From: ZC4RG30 sp963812195
Lineage (GTDB): Bacteria; Pseudomonadota; Gammaproteobacteria; Steroidobacterales; Steroidobacteraceae
Assembly: GCA_963812195.1 (NCBI GenBank)
Contig: CAWEUI010000017.1
Coordinates: 109,597 to 173,596, forward strand
Reading direction: 5' to 3'
Length of the DNA: 64,000 nt
This document shows positions 26,653 through 35,136 of this stretch, piece by piece. Under the pieces are notes generated by a model. It did no database searches, was not told the DNA's origin, and saw nothing but the letters and a program-made list of their open reading frames with translations. Numbering within the stretch: the stretch's first letter is position 1; the number at the start of each line of letters is the position of its first letter. Position numbers and translations under genes: made by a program.

Positions 26653-27816
26653 TCAGAACTTGTGGGCGCCGTGCGCGCCCATGGCGGCCTGGAATTGCAG
26701 CGAAACGGCCGTATCGTGGGTGCCCGGAGCGGGTTGGTCGCGGCTGAGCTGCAGACGCACCAGGCTGAACTCGCTGTTGAGCCAGGTCAGCACCAGGCTG
26801 TGGCGATGCGGGTTGAAGCCGCTCGCGTAGGGACCGCTGTCGCTGGACCACACCTGGTCGTAGCGATAGCCGGTCTCCCACTGGCGGTTGATGCGATAGA
26901 CGCCTTCCACGTACCAGCCATGGCGCTTGCCGGTCCAGGCCTGGTCGGGGATCACGTTGGCCGGGTCGGCGAACGTGCCATTGCGATCGTCGATGAAGTA
27001 CTCGCTGCGCAGCAGGATGCCGCCATCCTTGGTGTTGCCGCGCGGCGCCCACTTCCAGGTCAGATCCGCGATGTACAGCTTGTTGATGCCGGTGAAGCCG
27101 TCCTCGGCGCCGGCCGTCTTCGAATGCAGCATCGAGACGCCGGCCAGCCAGGAGTTCTCGATGCCGACATCCCCGCCCGCGTGCGCGAACAGCGTGGTGG
27201 CGCCAACGCCGGAGTGCCGGGCACCACCACTGGGGTAGTTCTGGCCGCGGAACGCCTCGCCGCCGAATTCCAGGAAGATGTCGGTGGGCGCCACCCAGCG
27301 CACCTGCACGCCGTCATCGCCGTACTGTCCACCGAGAAATGCCTGGTAGGGCAGCGGCCGGTCGGAGAACTTGTCGGTGTGCGCGTGATGGCTGTTCAGA
27401 TAGCCGATGTCCGAGAAGAAGCGCCCGATGCGCATGGTGAGCCCGGCGGGCAGCGCGGTGGTATCGAGGAAGCCCTCTTCGATGCCCAGGTGATCCTGGC
27501 CGTTCTCGGAGTGCACGGACATGGTCAGCTGGCCGTAGAACTTCTCGTCGATGTTGGCCGCCAGCGAGACCTCGCTCTCGCCCAGCGACAGGCCCTGCGG
27601 AATCGGTCCGGCATCGCCGGCCAGCGCGAAGCCGGAAGGCGCGTAGTCGTCGGGGTTCAGTGTGTGATGGGCATAGAAACCGTTGAGGATGACGGCGATG
27701 GCCGGGTTGAAGGCATTGAGGCCGGAGCCGACACCGCCGGAGGACTCCGCGGCGGCGGCAAACATCGGCACGCTGGCGGCAGCCAGCGTGCCCAGCAGCA
27801 AGGGAATTTGTTTCAT
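26653..27816 (-). CDS. Outer-membrane beta-barrel protein, metal-operon porin
   Basis: A 387-residue exported protein with a signal peptide (MKQIPLLLGTLAAASVPMFAAAAE), rich in alternating aromatic strands and ending FQAAMGAHGAHKF with a terminal Phe typical of barrels. Histidines are common (HHTLNPD, HHAHTDKF, GAHGAHKF), which suits metal passage. There is no TonB box or plug, so I read it as a porin-like channel rather than a TonB receptor. ATG 27816 fits the signal peptide. It lies directly before znuA, pointing to a role in zinc entry. Confidence 0.78.
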   Translation of the reverse strand: MKQIPLLLGTLAAASVPMFAAAAESSGGVGSGLNAFNPAIAVILNGFYAHHTLNPDDYAPSGFALAGDAGPIPQGLSLGESEVSLAANIDEKFYGQLTMSVHSENGQDHLGIEEGFLDTTALPAGLTMRIGRFFSDIGYLNSHHAHTDKFSDRPLPYQAFLGGQYGDDGVQVRWVAPTDIFLEFGGEAFRGQNYPSGGARHSGVGATTLFAHAGGDVGIENSWLAGVSMLHSKTAGAEDGFTGINKLYIADLTWKWAPRGNTKDGGILLRSEYFIDDRNGTFADPANVIPDQAWTGKRHGWYVEGVYRINRQWETGYRYDQVWSSDSGPYASGFNPHRHSLVLTWLNSEFSLVRLQLSRDQPAPGTHDTAVSLQFQAAMGAHGAHKF

Positions 27817-27932
27817 TGAAGGATTCCAATCGATTGATACGTAGCGGCTGCCCTCGGGCACCGGCGCACGCACCGGTTGCCGCCAAGGCATCCAACAGGC
27901 CTGGGTTCGGCTTGACGCCGAAGGGACGCTGC

Positions 27933-28304
27933 TTAGGCGATTGGAGGTCGGAAAAGCCGGCTGATGCGTTGCACGGGAGCCGGCAACACCACCGTCGGCG
28001 GATTCAGGACGGAATAGAAGATAACCGCCGGCACCGCGGCATGTGTTTCGATGCCTACGTAGACACCACCATCGTCAGTGGCATGCAGCAGGCCGTGCCC
28101 CCCGCGTGCATGTTCGACATCCAGCTGATGTTCGATCGGGGAATCCGGGCGGAATTTCACGTGACTGATCCTGGCCACGGCATGGCCAAGCTGGTGCGTC
28201 TCGCACCAGGTGGAGTAGATCGGTTTGACCAGAACGCCCAGCAACACCACGGCCAGAACGGCGAGGCGCAACGCAAACGGCAGGCGCAGCAACGGCAGAC
28301 TCAC
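27933..28304 (-). CDS. His-rich small membrane/exported protein, unknown function
   Basis: A 123-residue protein with a hydrophobic N-terminal helix (MSLPLLRLPFALRLAVLAVVLLGV gives one transmembrane or signal segment) and a histidine-dense middle (WCETHQLGHAVARISH, IEHQLDVEHARGGHGLLH). I do not recognise the family; it distantly resembles small DUF2946-like proteins. It is 117 bases upstream of the metal-operon porin on the same strand and nine bases downstream of an MFS gene. Metal handling is an inference from composition and position. Confidence 0.6.
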   Translation of the reverse strand: MSLPLLRLPFALRLAVLAVVLLGVLVKPIYSTWCETHQLGHAVARISHVKFRPDSPIEHQLDVEHARGGHGLLHATDDGGVYVGIETHAAVPAVIFYSVLNPPTVVLPAPVQRISRLFRPPIA

Positions 28305-28313
28305 GGCGCTACT

Positions 28314-29546
28314 CTACGATCCGTGGCCCTGCAGGGGAAGCCGCTTGGCCAGCAGCATTGCCAGCAGCGCACCTGTGGCAGCCACCAGCAGCGTCGGCGA
28401 CAGACCCACGCGATTCGCGACCTGGCCCCACAGCAGGCTGCCGGCGGCCAGGCAGCCATAGAACACCGCGGTGTACAGCGCCATGCCGCGGGCCCGGATC
28501 CAGTCCGGCACCGCGAGCTGCGCCGCGACGTTCAGCGAAGACAGCGAGGCAATCCATGCCGCGCCGGCCACCAGGCTGGCAATCATGCCTAGCGCCGGCC
28601 GGCGCAGCAGCCCATAGCCCAGCATCGCCAGCGCGGTGGCGATCGTGCCCACCATCAGCGTTCCGTCCAGACCCAGTCGCAGACGCAGCCTTGGCAACCC
28701 CAACGCACCCAGCACCGCGCCGGCGCCGATGCAGCCGACCAGGATGCCGAACAGGCGCGCGTCGCCGCCGAGCTGCACGCGTGCCACCAGCGGCAGCAGT
28801 GCCCAGTACGCGCTGCCGAAGATGTAGAACGCGGCCGAGCGCAGCAGGGTGTTGCGCAACGGGCGATTGTCAGCCACATGGGCAAGACCAGTGCGAATCG
28901 ACCTGATCAGGCTCTCGTGCGCGACCGTGCGCGCGGGAGCGGCCGGCGGGCGCCAGTGCCACAGCGCCGCGATGATCGCCACGAACGATACCGCATTGAC
29001 GAAGAACGGCCAGGCGATGCCGAACGCGACGATGATCAGGCCACCCACCGCCGGGCCGATGGCGCGCGCCAGGTTCATGGCAACCGCATGCAGGGCCACC
29101 GCCGGCGGCAGATGCGTGCGGGGCACCAGCTGCGGCAGGATGGTCTGCCAGGTCGGTGACGTGATGGCGGTGCCCACGCCGAGCCCGAAGGTCACCGCCA
29201 GCAACCAGACGCTGGTCGCCGCGCCGGCGAGCACCAGCGTGCCCAGCAATGCCGCCAGCAGCAGCATGCACGACTGCACCAGTATCAACAGGCGGCGGCG
29301 GTCCACGCGATCGGCCAGCGCGCCGGCCGGCAGCGCCAGCAGGAATACCGGCAAGGTGGTGGCAGCCTGCACCAGTGCCACCATGAACGGCGTCGGCGCC
29401 AGCGTGGTCATCAACCACCCGGCTGCCACATCGTGCATCCAGCTGCCGGTATTGGAGAGCAGTACCGCGGTCCACAGCAACGCGAAGTCCGCAAAACGCA
29501 GCGGACTCCATGCGCCGGCCGGCCCGGCATCCACTCCCTCGATCAT
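28314..29546 (-). CDS. MFS transporter (MFS_3, enterobactin-exporter-like)
   Basis: A 410-residue major facilitator protein with 12 predicted helices, opening SPLRFADFALLWTAVLLSNTGSWM, a hallmark of the EntS-like MFS_3 branch. The intracellular loop motif ALADRVDRRRLLIL and the second-half repeat (GALGLPRLRLRLG) are visible. Members export siderophores or drugs, and the substrate here is unknown. ATG 29546 is chosen; longer forms would overlap the upstream methyltransferase. It lies at the head of the His-rich/metal cluster, possibly in the same transcript. Confidence 0.87.
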   Translation of the reverse strand: MIEGVDAGPAGAWSPLRFADFALLWTAVLLSNTGSWMHDVAAGWLMTTLAPTPFMVALVQAATTLPVFLLALPAGALADRVDRRRLLILVQSCMLLLAALLGTLVLAGAATSVWLLAVTFGLGVGTAITSPTWQTILPQLVPRTHLPPAVALHAVAMNLARAIGPAVGGLIIVAFGIAWPFFVNAVSFVAIIAALWHWRPPAAPARTVAHESLIRSIRTGLAHVADNRPLRNTLLRSAAFYIFGSAYWALLPLVARVQLGGDARLFGILVGCIGAGAVLGALGLPRLRLRLGLDGTLMVGTIATALAMLGYGLLRRPALGMIASLVAGAAWIASLSSLNVAAQLAVPDWIRARGMALYTAVFYGCLAAGSLLWGQVANRVGLSPTLLVAATGALLAMLLAKRLPLQGHGS

Positions 29547-29574
29547 CTCGCGATCGCGCGTGGGCGCGTGAGAC

Positions 29575-30273
29575 TCAGCCGCCGGGGCGCTGGAACAGGA
29601 ACACGAACTGGTCGGTCTTGCCGCGCGGTACCTGATGACTGTTGAGCGTATGGTCGTCGGCCGGGTGTTTGAGCAGATCACTGGTCTGCACCAGCTCGAA
29701 GCCCACGCTCTCGACTTCCTTCTTCACCAGATCCGGGTCGATCCGGTGCAGGGTGGAAGTGTCACTGGCGCCGGAGCCCTTCTTCGCTGCGTGGTCGATC
29801 ACCATGTACAGGCCGCCCGGCTTCAGTGCATCCCACACCATCCTGTTGATCGCCCCCAGGTCGGCGTTGGGCCGGTTGTGCATGTCGTGGTAGTTCAGCG
29901 AGGTCCACACCAGATCGACCTTGTCCGGCAGCGGCGTGGACGGATCCATGTTGGCCAGCTTGATGTTCGGGTAGTTCGGGTCGGCCATCAGCGCGCGAAT
30001 CGGCGCGGACATGTCACGCCCGCCCGGCGGCGCGTTGGGTGGCGGCAGGGGCAGCCAGGCGTACAGCTCGCCGCTGGGCCCGAGGACCTTGCTGAAGATG
30101 CGCGTGAAGTAGCCGCCGCCGGGCAGCATCTCGGCGACTTTCTGGCCCGGATGGATGCCGGTGAGCGCGATGCACTCGCCCGGCTTGCGATCCGCATCGC
30201 GTACGCGGTCGGCTTCAGGACGGGCCGGATCGGCCACCGCGTCCTTGATGGTCTGGGAAACGGAGACTTCCAT
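29575..30273 (-). CDS. Predicted methyltransferase (COG4798-like)
   Basis: A 232-residue SAM methyltransferase-like protein. VAEMLPGGGYFTRIFSKVLGPSGELYAW is a Rossmann motif I in its COG4798 form, and ALKPGGLYMVIDHAAKKGSG follows as in other members. Some homologues are exported, but here no signal peptide is evident. The substrate is unknown. The MFS gene follows after 28 bases on the same strand. tRNA-Phe lies 58 bases upstream on the same strand. Confidence 0.87.
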   Translation of the reverse strand: MEVSVSQTIKDAVADPARPEADRVRDADRKPGECIALTGIHPGQKVAEMLPGGGYFTRIFSKVLGPSGELYAWLPLPPPNAPPGGRDMSAPIRALMADPNYPNIKLANMDPSTPLPDKVDLVWTSLNYHDMHNRPNADLGAINRMVWDALKPGGLYMVIDHAAKKGSGASDTSTLHRIDPDLVKKEVESVGFELVQTSDLLKHPADDHTLNSHQVPRGKTDQFVFLFQRPGG

Positions 30274-30331
30274 GGTGCACCCCCGTGCGTAATGTCTGGT
30301 GCAAGTATAGGGCGCGATCGACGGGGGAATG

Positions 30332-30407
30332 TGGTGCCCAGGGGCGGAATCGAACCACCGACACGCGGATTTTCAATCCGCTGCTCTACCAACTGAGCTA
30401 CCTGGGC
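30332..30407 (-). tRNA. tRNA-Phe (GAA)
   Basis: The reverse complement folds as a 76-base tRNA. The acceptor GCCCAGG pairs with CCTGGGC, the D-arm is GCTC...GAGC, the anticodon stem-loop GCGGA-TTGAAAA-TCCGC with anticodon GAA, the T-arm GGTGG-TTCGATT-CCGCC, and CCA is encoded at the 3' end. Confidence 0.98.
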
Positions 30408-30420
30408 TTGCGGGTCGCGT

Positions 30421-30450
30421 ATTAGACCGGCCGGGCTTTCCGGTCGTCAA
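30421..30450 (-). promoter_or_regulatory. Promoter of tRNA-Phe
   Basis: On the minus strand TTGACG (30450-30445) is followed, 18 bases later, by TCTAAT (30426-30421), which is 13 bases before the tRNA. This is a near-consensus -35 with a fair -10 and a short distance, as in stable-RNA promoters. Confidence 0.55.
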
Positions 30451-30466
30451 GGCCGCCGGGTGCGGA

Positions 30467-30739
30467 TCAGGTCCCGGGAGGCTGAAATTCCTTGGGTTTT
30501 TCCGACCCGGCTCCGAAGAAGAACTTCTCCATCTCGGCTTCCAGGAACTTGCGCGCCTTCGGGTCCACGGGGGTCAGCCGGTATTCGTTGATCAGCATGG
30601 TCTGGTGGCGCACCCAGCCGGCCCAGGCCTCGGCGGACACCTGCTCGTAGATCCGCTGCCCCAGCGGGCCCGGATACGGCACGCGCTCCAGACCGGGAGC
30701 CTCGCGCTTGAGCACTACACATTGAACGGTTCGGGTCAT
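30467..30739 (-). CDS. yggX: Fe(II)-trafficking protein YggX
   Basis: A 90-residue cytoplasmic protein linked to iron trafficking and protection of Fe-S clusters from oxidants. Family marks are the N-terminal TRTVQCVVLKREAPGLERVPYPG with the conserved Cys, then WVRHQTMLINEYRLTPVDPKARKFLEAEMEKFFF. Length matches E. coli YggX. The ATG overlaps the mutY stop by four bases, the same gene pair seen in E. coli, which fits protection of the Fe-S enzyme MutY. Confidence 0.96.
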   Translation of the reverse strand: MTRTVQCVVLKREAPGLERVPYPGPLGQRIYEQVSAEAWAGWVRHQTMLINEYRLTPVDPKARKFLEAEMEKFFFGAGSEKPKEFQPPGT

Positions 30740-31776
30740 GCGGGCGGATTCTTCAGTAACTCGGCGACCGGCCTGGGCAGGCCGATTCGCGCCGGACGGG
30801 CCGCGTTATACCACAGGGCGGCGCCCTGCTCGGCCACACCCGCCGCCGCATCCATACGGGCCCACAGCGGGTGGATCTTCAGGTCGAAGTGCGTGAAGGC
30901 ATGCGTGAGCGGCTCGCCCTCGCTGACTTGCGTGGCGCGTTCGAGCAAGTGTTCGGCTTCGGCGCGCGAGGCAAATTCCGGGGGCGACCAAAGCCCGCCC
31001 CACACGCCACTGGCCGGCCGTCGCACCAGCCGCACGCTGCCATCGGCACTCTGCGCGAACAGCATCCAGGTTTCGCGGGCGCGGCGCTGCAGGGGCTTCT
31101 TCGGCGCCGGGTAATCGGTTTCGTTGCCGGCCGCGTGCGCCCGGCATTCATCTGCAAGTGGGCAATCCGCGCAGCGCGGCTGGCGACGCGTGCACAGCGT
31201 CGCGCCCAGATCCATGATGGCCTGCGTGTACTGCGCCACGGCCTCGCGCGGGGTCTGTTCGGCAGCGATGCGCCACAGTTCGTTCTCGAAGGCCCGTTCA
31301 CCCGTGCGCCCGGGCACCGCAAACAGTCGCGACAACACGCGTCGCACGTTGCCGTCCAGAATGGGATGGGGATCATCACGCGACAACGCGAGGATGGCGC
31401 CGGCAGTGGAGCGCCCCACGCCGGGCAGCGCCGCGACGCTGGCGAAATCCGTCGGAAACTCGCCGCCATGCTCCCTGAGTATCTGCTGCGCGGCACGCTG
31501 CAGATTGCGGGCCCGCGCGTAGTAGCCGAGGCCGGACCAGTGATGCAGCACCTCGTCGGTGGGGGCCTCCGCCAGCGCACGCACGTCGGCAAAGCGCTCC
31601 ACGAATCGCAGAAAGTAGGGAATCACCGCGGCAACCTGTGTCTGCTGCAGCATCACCTCGGATATCCACACCCGATAGGGCGTGCGATCGAGCTGCCAGG
31701 GCAGGTCGTGCCGGCCGGCGCGCCGATGCCAGGCAAGCAGCCGCGGCGCGATCAACCCGCCTGCGGTCCGTGCCAT
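30736..31776 (-). CDS. mutY: A/G-specific adenine glycosylase
   Basis: MutY removes adenine mispaired with 8-oxoguanine. The 346-residue protein has the catalytic Glu40 in ISEVMLQQTQV, the helix-hairpin-helix LPGVGRSTAGAILAL with the later catalytic Asp in HPILDGNVRRV, and a [4Fe-4S] ligand set spaced C-x6-C-x2-C-x5-C (CTRRQPRCADCPLADEC). The C-terminal domain resembles MutT-like NUDIX recognition (WMLFAQSADGSVRLVRRPASGVWGGLWSPPEF in outline). The start at 31776 lies 25 bases inside the end of the upstream response-regulator gene. Confidence 0.97.
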   Translation of the reverse strand: MARTAGGLIAPRLLAWHRRAGRHDLPWQLDRTPYRVWISEVMLQQTQVAAVIPYFLRFVERFADVRALAEAPTDEVLHHWSGLGYYARARNLQRAAQQILREHGGEFPTDFASVAALPGVGRSTAGAILALSRDDPHPILDGNVRRVLSRLFAVPGRTGERAFENELWRIAAEQTPREAVAQYTQAIMDLGATLCTRRQPRCADCPLADECRAHAAGNETDYPAPKKPLQRRARETWMLFAQSADGSVRLVRRPASGVWGGLWSPPEFASRAEAEHLLERATQVSEGEPLTHAFTHFDLKIHPLWARMDAAAGVAEQGAALWYNAARPARIGLPRPVAELLKNPPA

Positions 31777-32414
31777 TGGATCGCGTATTGCACCAGCTGC
31801 GCGTTGGTATCCAGGGTGAGCTTGCGCTTGATGGCCAGCCGATGGGTCTCGACGGTCTTCACCGACAACGACAGGCGATCGGCGATCTCGCGTGTACCCA
31901 GCCCGGTGCCGATCAGGCTGATGACCTGCAGCTCGCGCGGCGACAGCCGCTCGGCCTGATCGCCACCGTCGGCACCACGCTCGGCGAGGTGGCGCCTGAG
32001 GTTCTCGCTGATGAACCTTTCGCCCCGCAACACCGAACGCAACGCCGTCACCAGCTGTTCGGCGGCAGCCTGCTTCATGATGTAGCCCGAAGCACCGGCA
32101 GCGAACAACCTGTCCGCGTACACGGTCTCGTCATGCATGGACAGGACCAGGATGCACACATCGGGGAAATGCGCGTGCACGTCGCGCACGATGTTGAAGC
32201 CGTCGCCACCGGCGCCGAGCGAGAGATCCACCACCATGGCATCGGGCTGCAGTTCGCGCAGCAGGCGGCGCGCGGTCTGCTCGTTTTCAGCCTCACCGCA
32301 CACGGTGAGGTCGTGCTCCGCGTTGATGACCAGCGTGATGCCGTGGCGAACGACCGGATGGTCGTCCACGACCAGCACTCGATATACCTGCTGTTGCGCT
32401 TCGGCTTGGGTCAT
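31752..32414 (-). CDS. NarL/FixJ-family response regulator
   Basis: A 220-residue two-component regulator. The receiver domain has the acidic pair VVDDHP, the likely phospho-acceptor Asp in MVVDLSLG, and the conserved Lys in SGYIMKQAA. The C-terminal LuxR helix-turn-helix reads LSPRELQVISLIGTGLGTREIADRLSLSVKTVETHR. No sensor kinase is adjacent, so the partner is elsewhere. It overlaps mutY by 25 bases, so mutY and yggX may be read from its promoter. The regulon is unknown. Confidence 0.93.
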   Translation of the reverse strand: MTQAEAQQQVYRVLVVDDHPVVRHGITLVINAEHDLTVCGEAENEQTARRLLRELQPDAMVVDLSLGAGGDGFNIVRDVHAHFPDVCILVLSMHDETVYADRLFAAGASGYIMKQAAAEQLVTALRSVLRGERFISENLRRHLAERGADGGDQAERLSPRELQVISLIGTGLGTREIADRLSLSVKTVETHRLAIKRKLTLDTNAQLVQYAIQWHGPQAG

Positions 32415-32506
32415 ATCCCGGTAAGGGTCCAGGCCCTCCTTGACCTGCCGCTACCATATCCCACTGGCGCGAAACTGTCCGCAGTCTGCGCCGGCAGAAA
32501 CCGACC

Positions 32507-33415
32507 CTACAGCGATACTGTGAAGTCGCCGTCCTTTTGATTGATCTCGAAGCGGCCGTTCTGCACCGCCGATACCCACTTCGTTGTCTTCAGGAAGCCA
32601 CCAAAGGCGAACAGATGCACGGACTCGAAATCCGACCCGCCACTGCCCCTGGCTGCCGCCAGCTGTGTGACGACTTCCTCCGGTCCGCTGTCCCGCAGCA
32701 GGCCCGCCACCAGGCTGGCCTTGCCGCTGGTGAGCGCGCGAATTGAGGCGCCCGCGCCACAGATCTTGGCGTAGCGCAACAGCGTCTTGATGCTGGCGGG
32801 ACCACCGAGACCGGGCCGGATCGTGTTGGTGATGCCGTTGGCACGCATGATCTTTTCCCAGGCGATGATGGGCTCGGATTCGAAGCACACCTGCGTGGTG
32901 AACTTCAGCTCGAAACCCAGCTCCCCGGAGAGCTGCACCTTGCGCGCCTCGAACTGGCGCTGCTGCTCGACGGTCATGTGCGCATGGCCTTCGGGATGGC
33001 CGGCCATGTAGATGGTCTTGATGCCGGCGCGGGTCAGCTCACCGGTCTCCAGCACGCCGATGGTGGAATCGAACGCGCCTTCCGGAGCGGGCATGTCGCC
33101 GGCGATCAGCAGCATGCGGGTGACGCCCGCTTCCTGCGTCAGCTTGTGCGCGATCGTGGCCACCTCGGCCTGGTCCTTGACGCGGCGCGCCGGCACGTGT
33201 GGCACCGGGTTGAGCCCGGCGTCCTTCACCGCCTTCGCGGCGACCTTCAGATCATCCCAGCTCTGGTTGGGAAACAGCGCGATGAAGATGTCCGTACCCT
33301 TCGGCACCAGCGTCGCGGCTTCGGGCAAGGCTTCCGTATCCTTGCAGGTCATCTCGATCGAGGCATTGTTCAGCAGCGCGCGGATCTCGGCGCTGGTGGC
33401 AGTCGTCACGGGCAT
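32507..33415 (-). CDS. MetF/MTHFR-like methylenetetrahydrofolate reductase family protein
   Basis: A 302-residue protein with a TIM-barrel flavoprotein outline of the MetF family: SIEMTCKD at strand one, LNPVPHVPARR, RMLLIAGDMPAPEGAF, IYMAGHPEGHAHM, and TQVCFESEPIIAWEKIM. MetF reduces 5,10-methylene-THF to 5-methyl-THF, but this divergent branch may act in other one-carbon routes. Start ATG 33415 (MPVTTATSAEIR) follows the normal domain border. A longer open frame running to 34105 is an artefact of the frameshifts in the upstream gene, whose stop it overlaps by ten bases. Moderately sure of family, less of exact reaction. Confidence 0.8.
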   Translation of the reverse strand: MPVTTATSAEIRALLNNASIEMTCKDTEALPEAATLVPKGTDIFIALFPNQSWDDLKVAAKAVKDAGLNPVPHVPARRVKDQAEVATIAHKLTQEAGVTRMLLIAGDMPAPEGAFDSTIGVLETGELTRAGIKTIYMAGHPEGHAHMTVEQQRQFEARKVQLSGELGFELKFTTQVCFESEPIIAWEKIMRANGITNTIRPGLGGPASIKTLLRYAKICGAGASIRALTSGKASLVAGLLRDSGPEEVVTQLAAARGSGGSDFESVHLFAFGGFLKTTKWVSAVQNGRFEINQKDGDFTVSL

Positions 33416-35045
33416 GAGAAACGGGTCTCCCTGGTCAGTTTGTAGATCAACAGCGCCGCGAACAGCGCCAGCAGCGCCCACGACATCGAGCCGGCACCGA
33501 TGATTTCGCCGCCATCGACGGTCTTCTGGGGCGGGGCGTCGACGACGAGGCCCGCGAAACCATTGTGAACGACGCCGGCCCCGTCCGTGCAGGCCAGACC
33601 GAAGCTGTAGGTGCCCACGGTGGGCGAGAATGTGCTGGAGCCCGAAATACCGGTGGTGTAATCGGGGCTGGTCGGGTCGGTCGACTCGTTCCAGCCCCCA
33701 AACTTGTCGCAACTCACCGCATTGGGCGCGTTCCAGGTGATCGTGATGCTGTCGCCCTGGGTGATCGTGGTGGCGGATATCTGGATATCCACCGGCAGGA
33801 CGCCATTGCTGTCCTGATCCTCGATCTTGAAGATGGAACCCAGTTCCGTAGACCAGGTCGGCGTTGCTCGCCGTATACATCGCCCCGTTGGCAAACAGCA
33901 CGCCGGTGTAGGGTTGCGAGCCGTCCATGGACGAACCGGTGAATGCATGCAGCAGCGTGCCCGTGCCATCGGGCGCGACCTTCCATACCGCGCCAAGGTT
34001 GAGTGTAACCGCCCTTTTCGGAAGTACCGTAGAAATTCCCCGCGGCATCCTCGACCGGAGTAGCCAGCGGATATCCCGCGTCGAACGACCAACCCTTGAA
34101 GGCATGCACCACGGTCACATCCGCGGCATTGCCACTGACCGTCGCGCGGTACAGGGTGCCACTGCCGTACTGACCACCCTGGTAGGCCGTACCGTAGAAA
34201 TTGCCGTCCGCGGCGAGCAACAGGCCCGAGCGCGGGTTGGCCCCGATGTCGTTGGTGGCCAGACCCTGTTCATTGAACGGACCCAGCCCCGGAAACGTGT
34301 ACAGAACCTGGTAGTCGCCGCTCACGGAGATCCGGTAGATGACGCCGCGGTCGGCAGGGCCGCCCCGCATGGTCGTGCCGTAGAGCTGCCCATCCGGGCC
34401 AACCACAAGCCGCCCCTGGGGATCGTTGCCATCATCGCCGTTGAACTCGTGGAGAACGGCCAACGTGCCACTGCTGCTGATGCGGAAGATCGTACCGACG
34501 CCGTTGTTGCCGCCCAGGCGGGTGGTGCCGTAGAAGTTGCCGTCGCTTGCCTGAACCAGGCCGGTGTACGGATTCTTGGGGCCGTTGCCATCCTTGGAGA
34601 ACTGGTACAGCAGCGTGAAGTTGCCCGCCGGCGTGACCTTGAACACCGATCCCTGCAGGTCCTTGCCACCGTAGTAGCTGGTGCCGTAGAGATTGCCGTC
34701 GCTGCCCTGGATCAACCCCGCGAAAGGACCATAACCGTCGTTGCCATCAGCAAAGGCAAACACGACGCTCAGCGTTCCATCCGGGGTCAGCCGGCTGATC
34801 GTGCCATAGCCGTTACCACCTCCGCTGGAGGTGAAATAGATGTTGCCGTCATCGGCCAGCAGCAGGTTACCGCGCACGTTCTGCGGCGGATTGGTCACGG
34901 CTGCAGGTGGCGCCGCGAACGAGACCACGTTGACCACGTTCGCGTCCTGCGTGCGTTGCGCGGCCATCCCCGGCTGCAGCCCCAGGCACAGCGGGGCCAG
35001 CATCAGGAGGGCGCCCAGGCGCCGCAGGCGAAGGAAAATCTGCAT
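33406..35045 (-). CDS. GloVer tandem-repeat surface protein with C-terminal anchor, two frameshifts
   Basis: Starting at ATG 35045 with a signal peptide, the protein has at least six repeats of about 50-60 residues with the pattern GLVQASDGNFYGTT..GG...GTIFRISSSG, known as GloVer (TIGR03803-like) repeats, predicted to form a beta-propeller. The frame breaks near 34007-34018 (EKGG to VTLNLGAVWK). It breaks again at 33839-33841 (YGTG to SIFKIEDQD), where dropping one G of GGG restores the reading. The C-terminal part has an Ig-like WNAPNAVSCDKFGGWN domain, a Gly-rich linker and a transmembrane segment with basic end (SMSWALLALFAALLIYKLTR), like CTERM-type sorting signals. Function is unknown; surface display is inferred. 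Confidence 0.75.
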
Positions 35046-35136
35046 GAAAATACCGGTATCCCGTAGGGCGCGGCATTACAGCACAGCCGGGGCGGATCCG
35101 TGAAGCACGGTCCCGGGAGGCTGAACGGCGGCTGAA

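Noticed and set aside
26653..27816. Outer-membrane barrel as a TonB-dependent zinc receptor (ZnuD)
   Set aside because: There is no TonB box or plug domain and the length is about half of a TonB receptor, so a porin-like channel fits better.
32507..34105. Apparent 532-residue fusion of a surface-protein fragment with the MTHFR-like enzyme
   Set aside because: It arises because the upstream GloVer gene is frameshifted. The MTHFR start at 33415 gives a normal family length, and residues before it are out of frame with their own gene.
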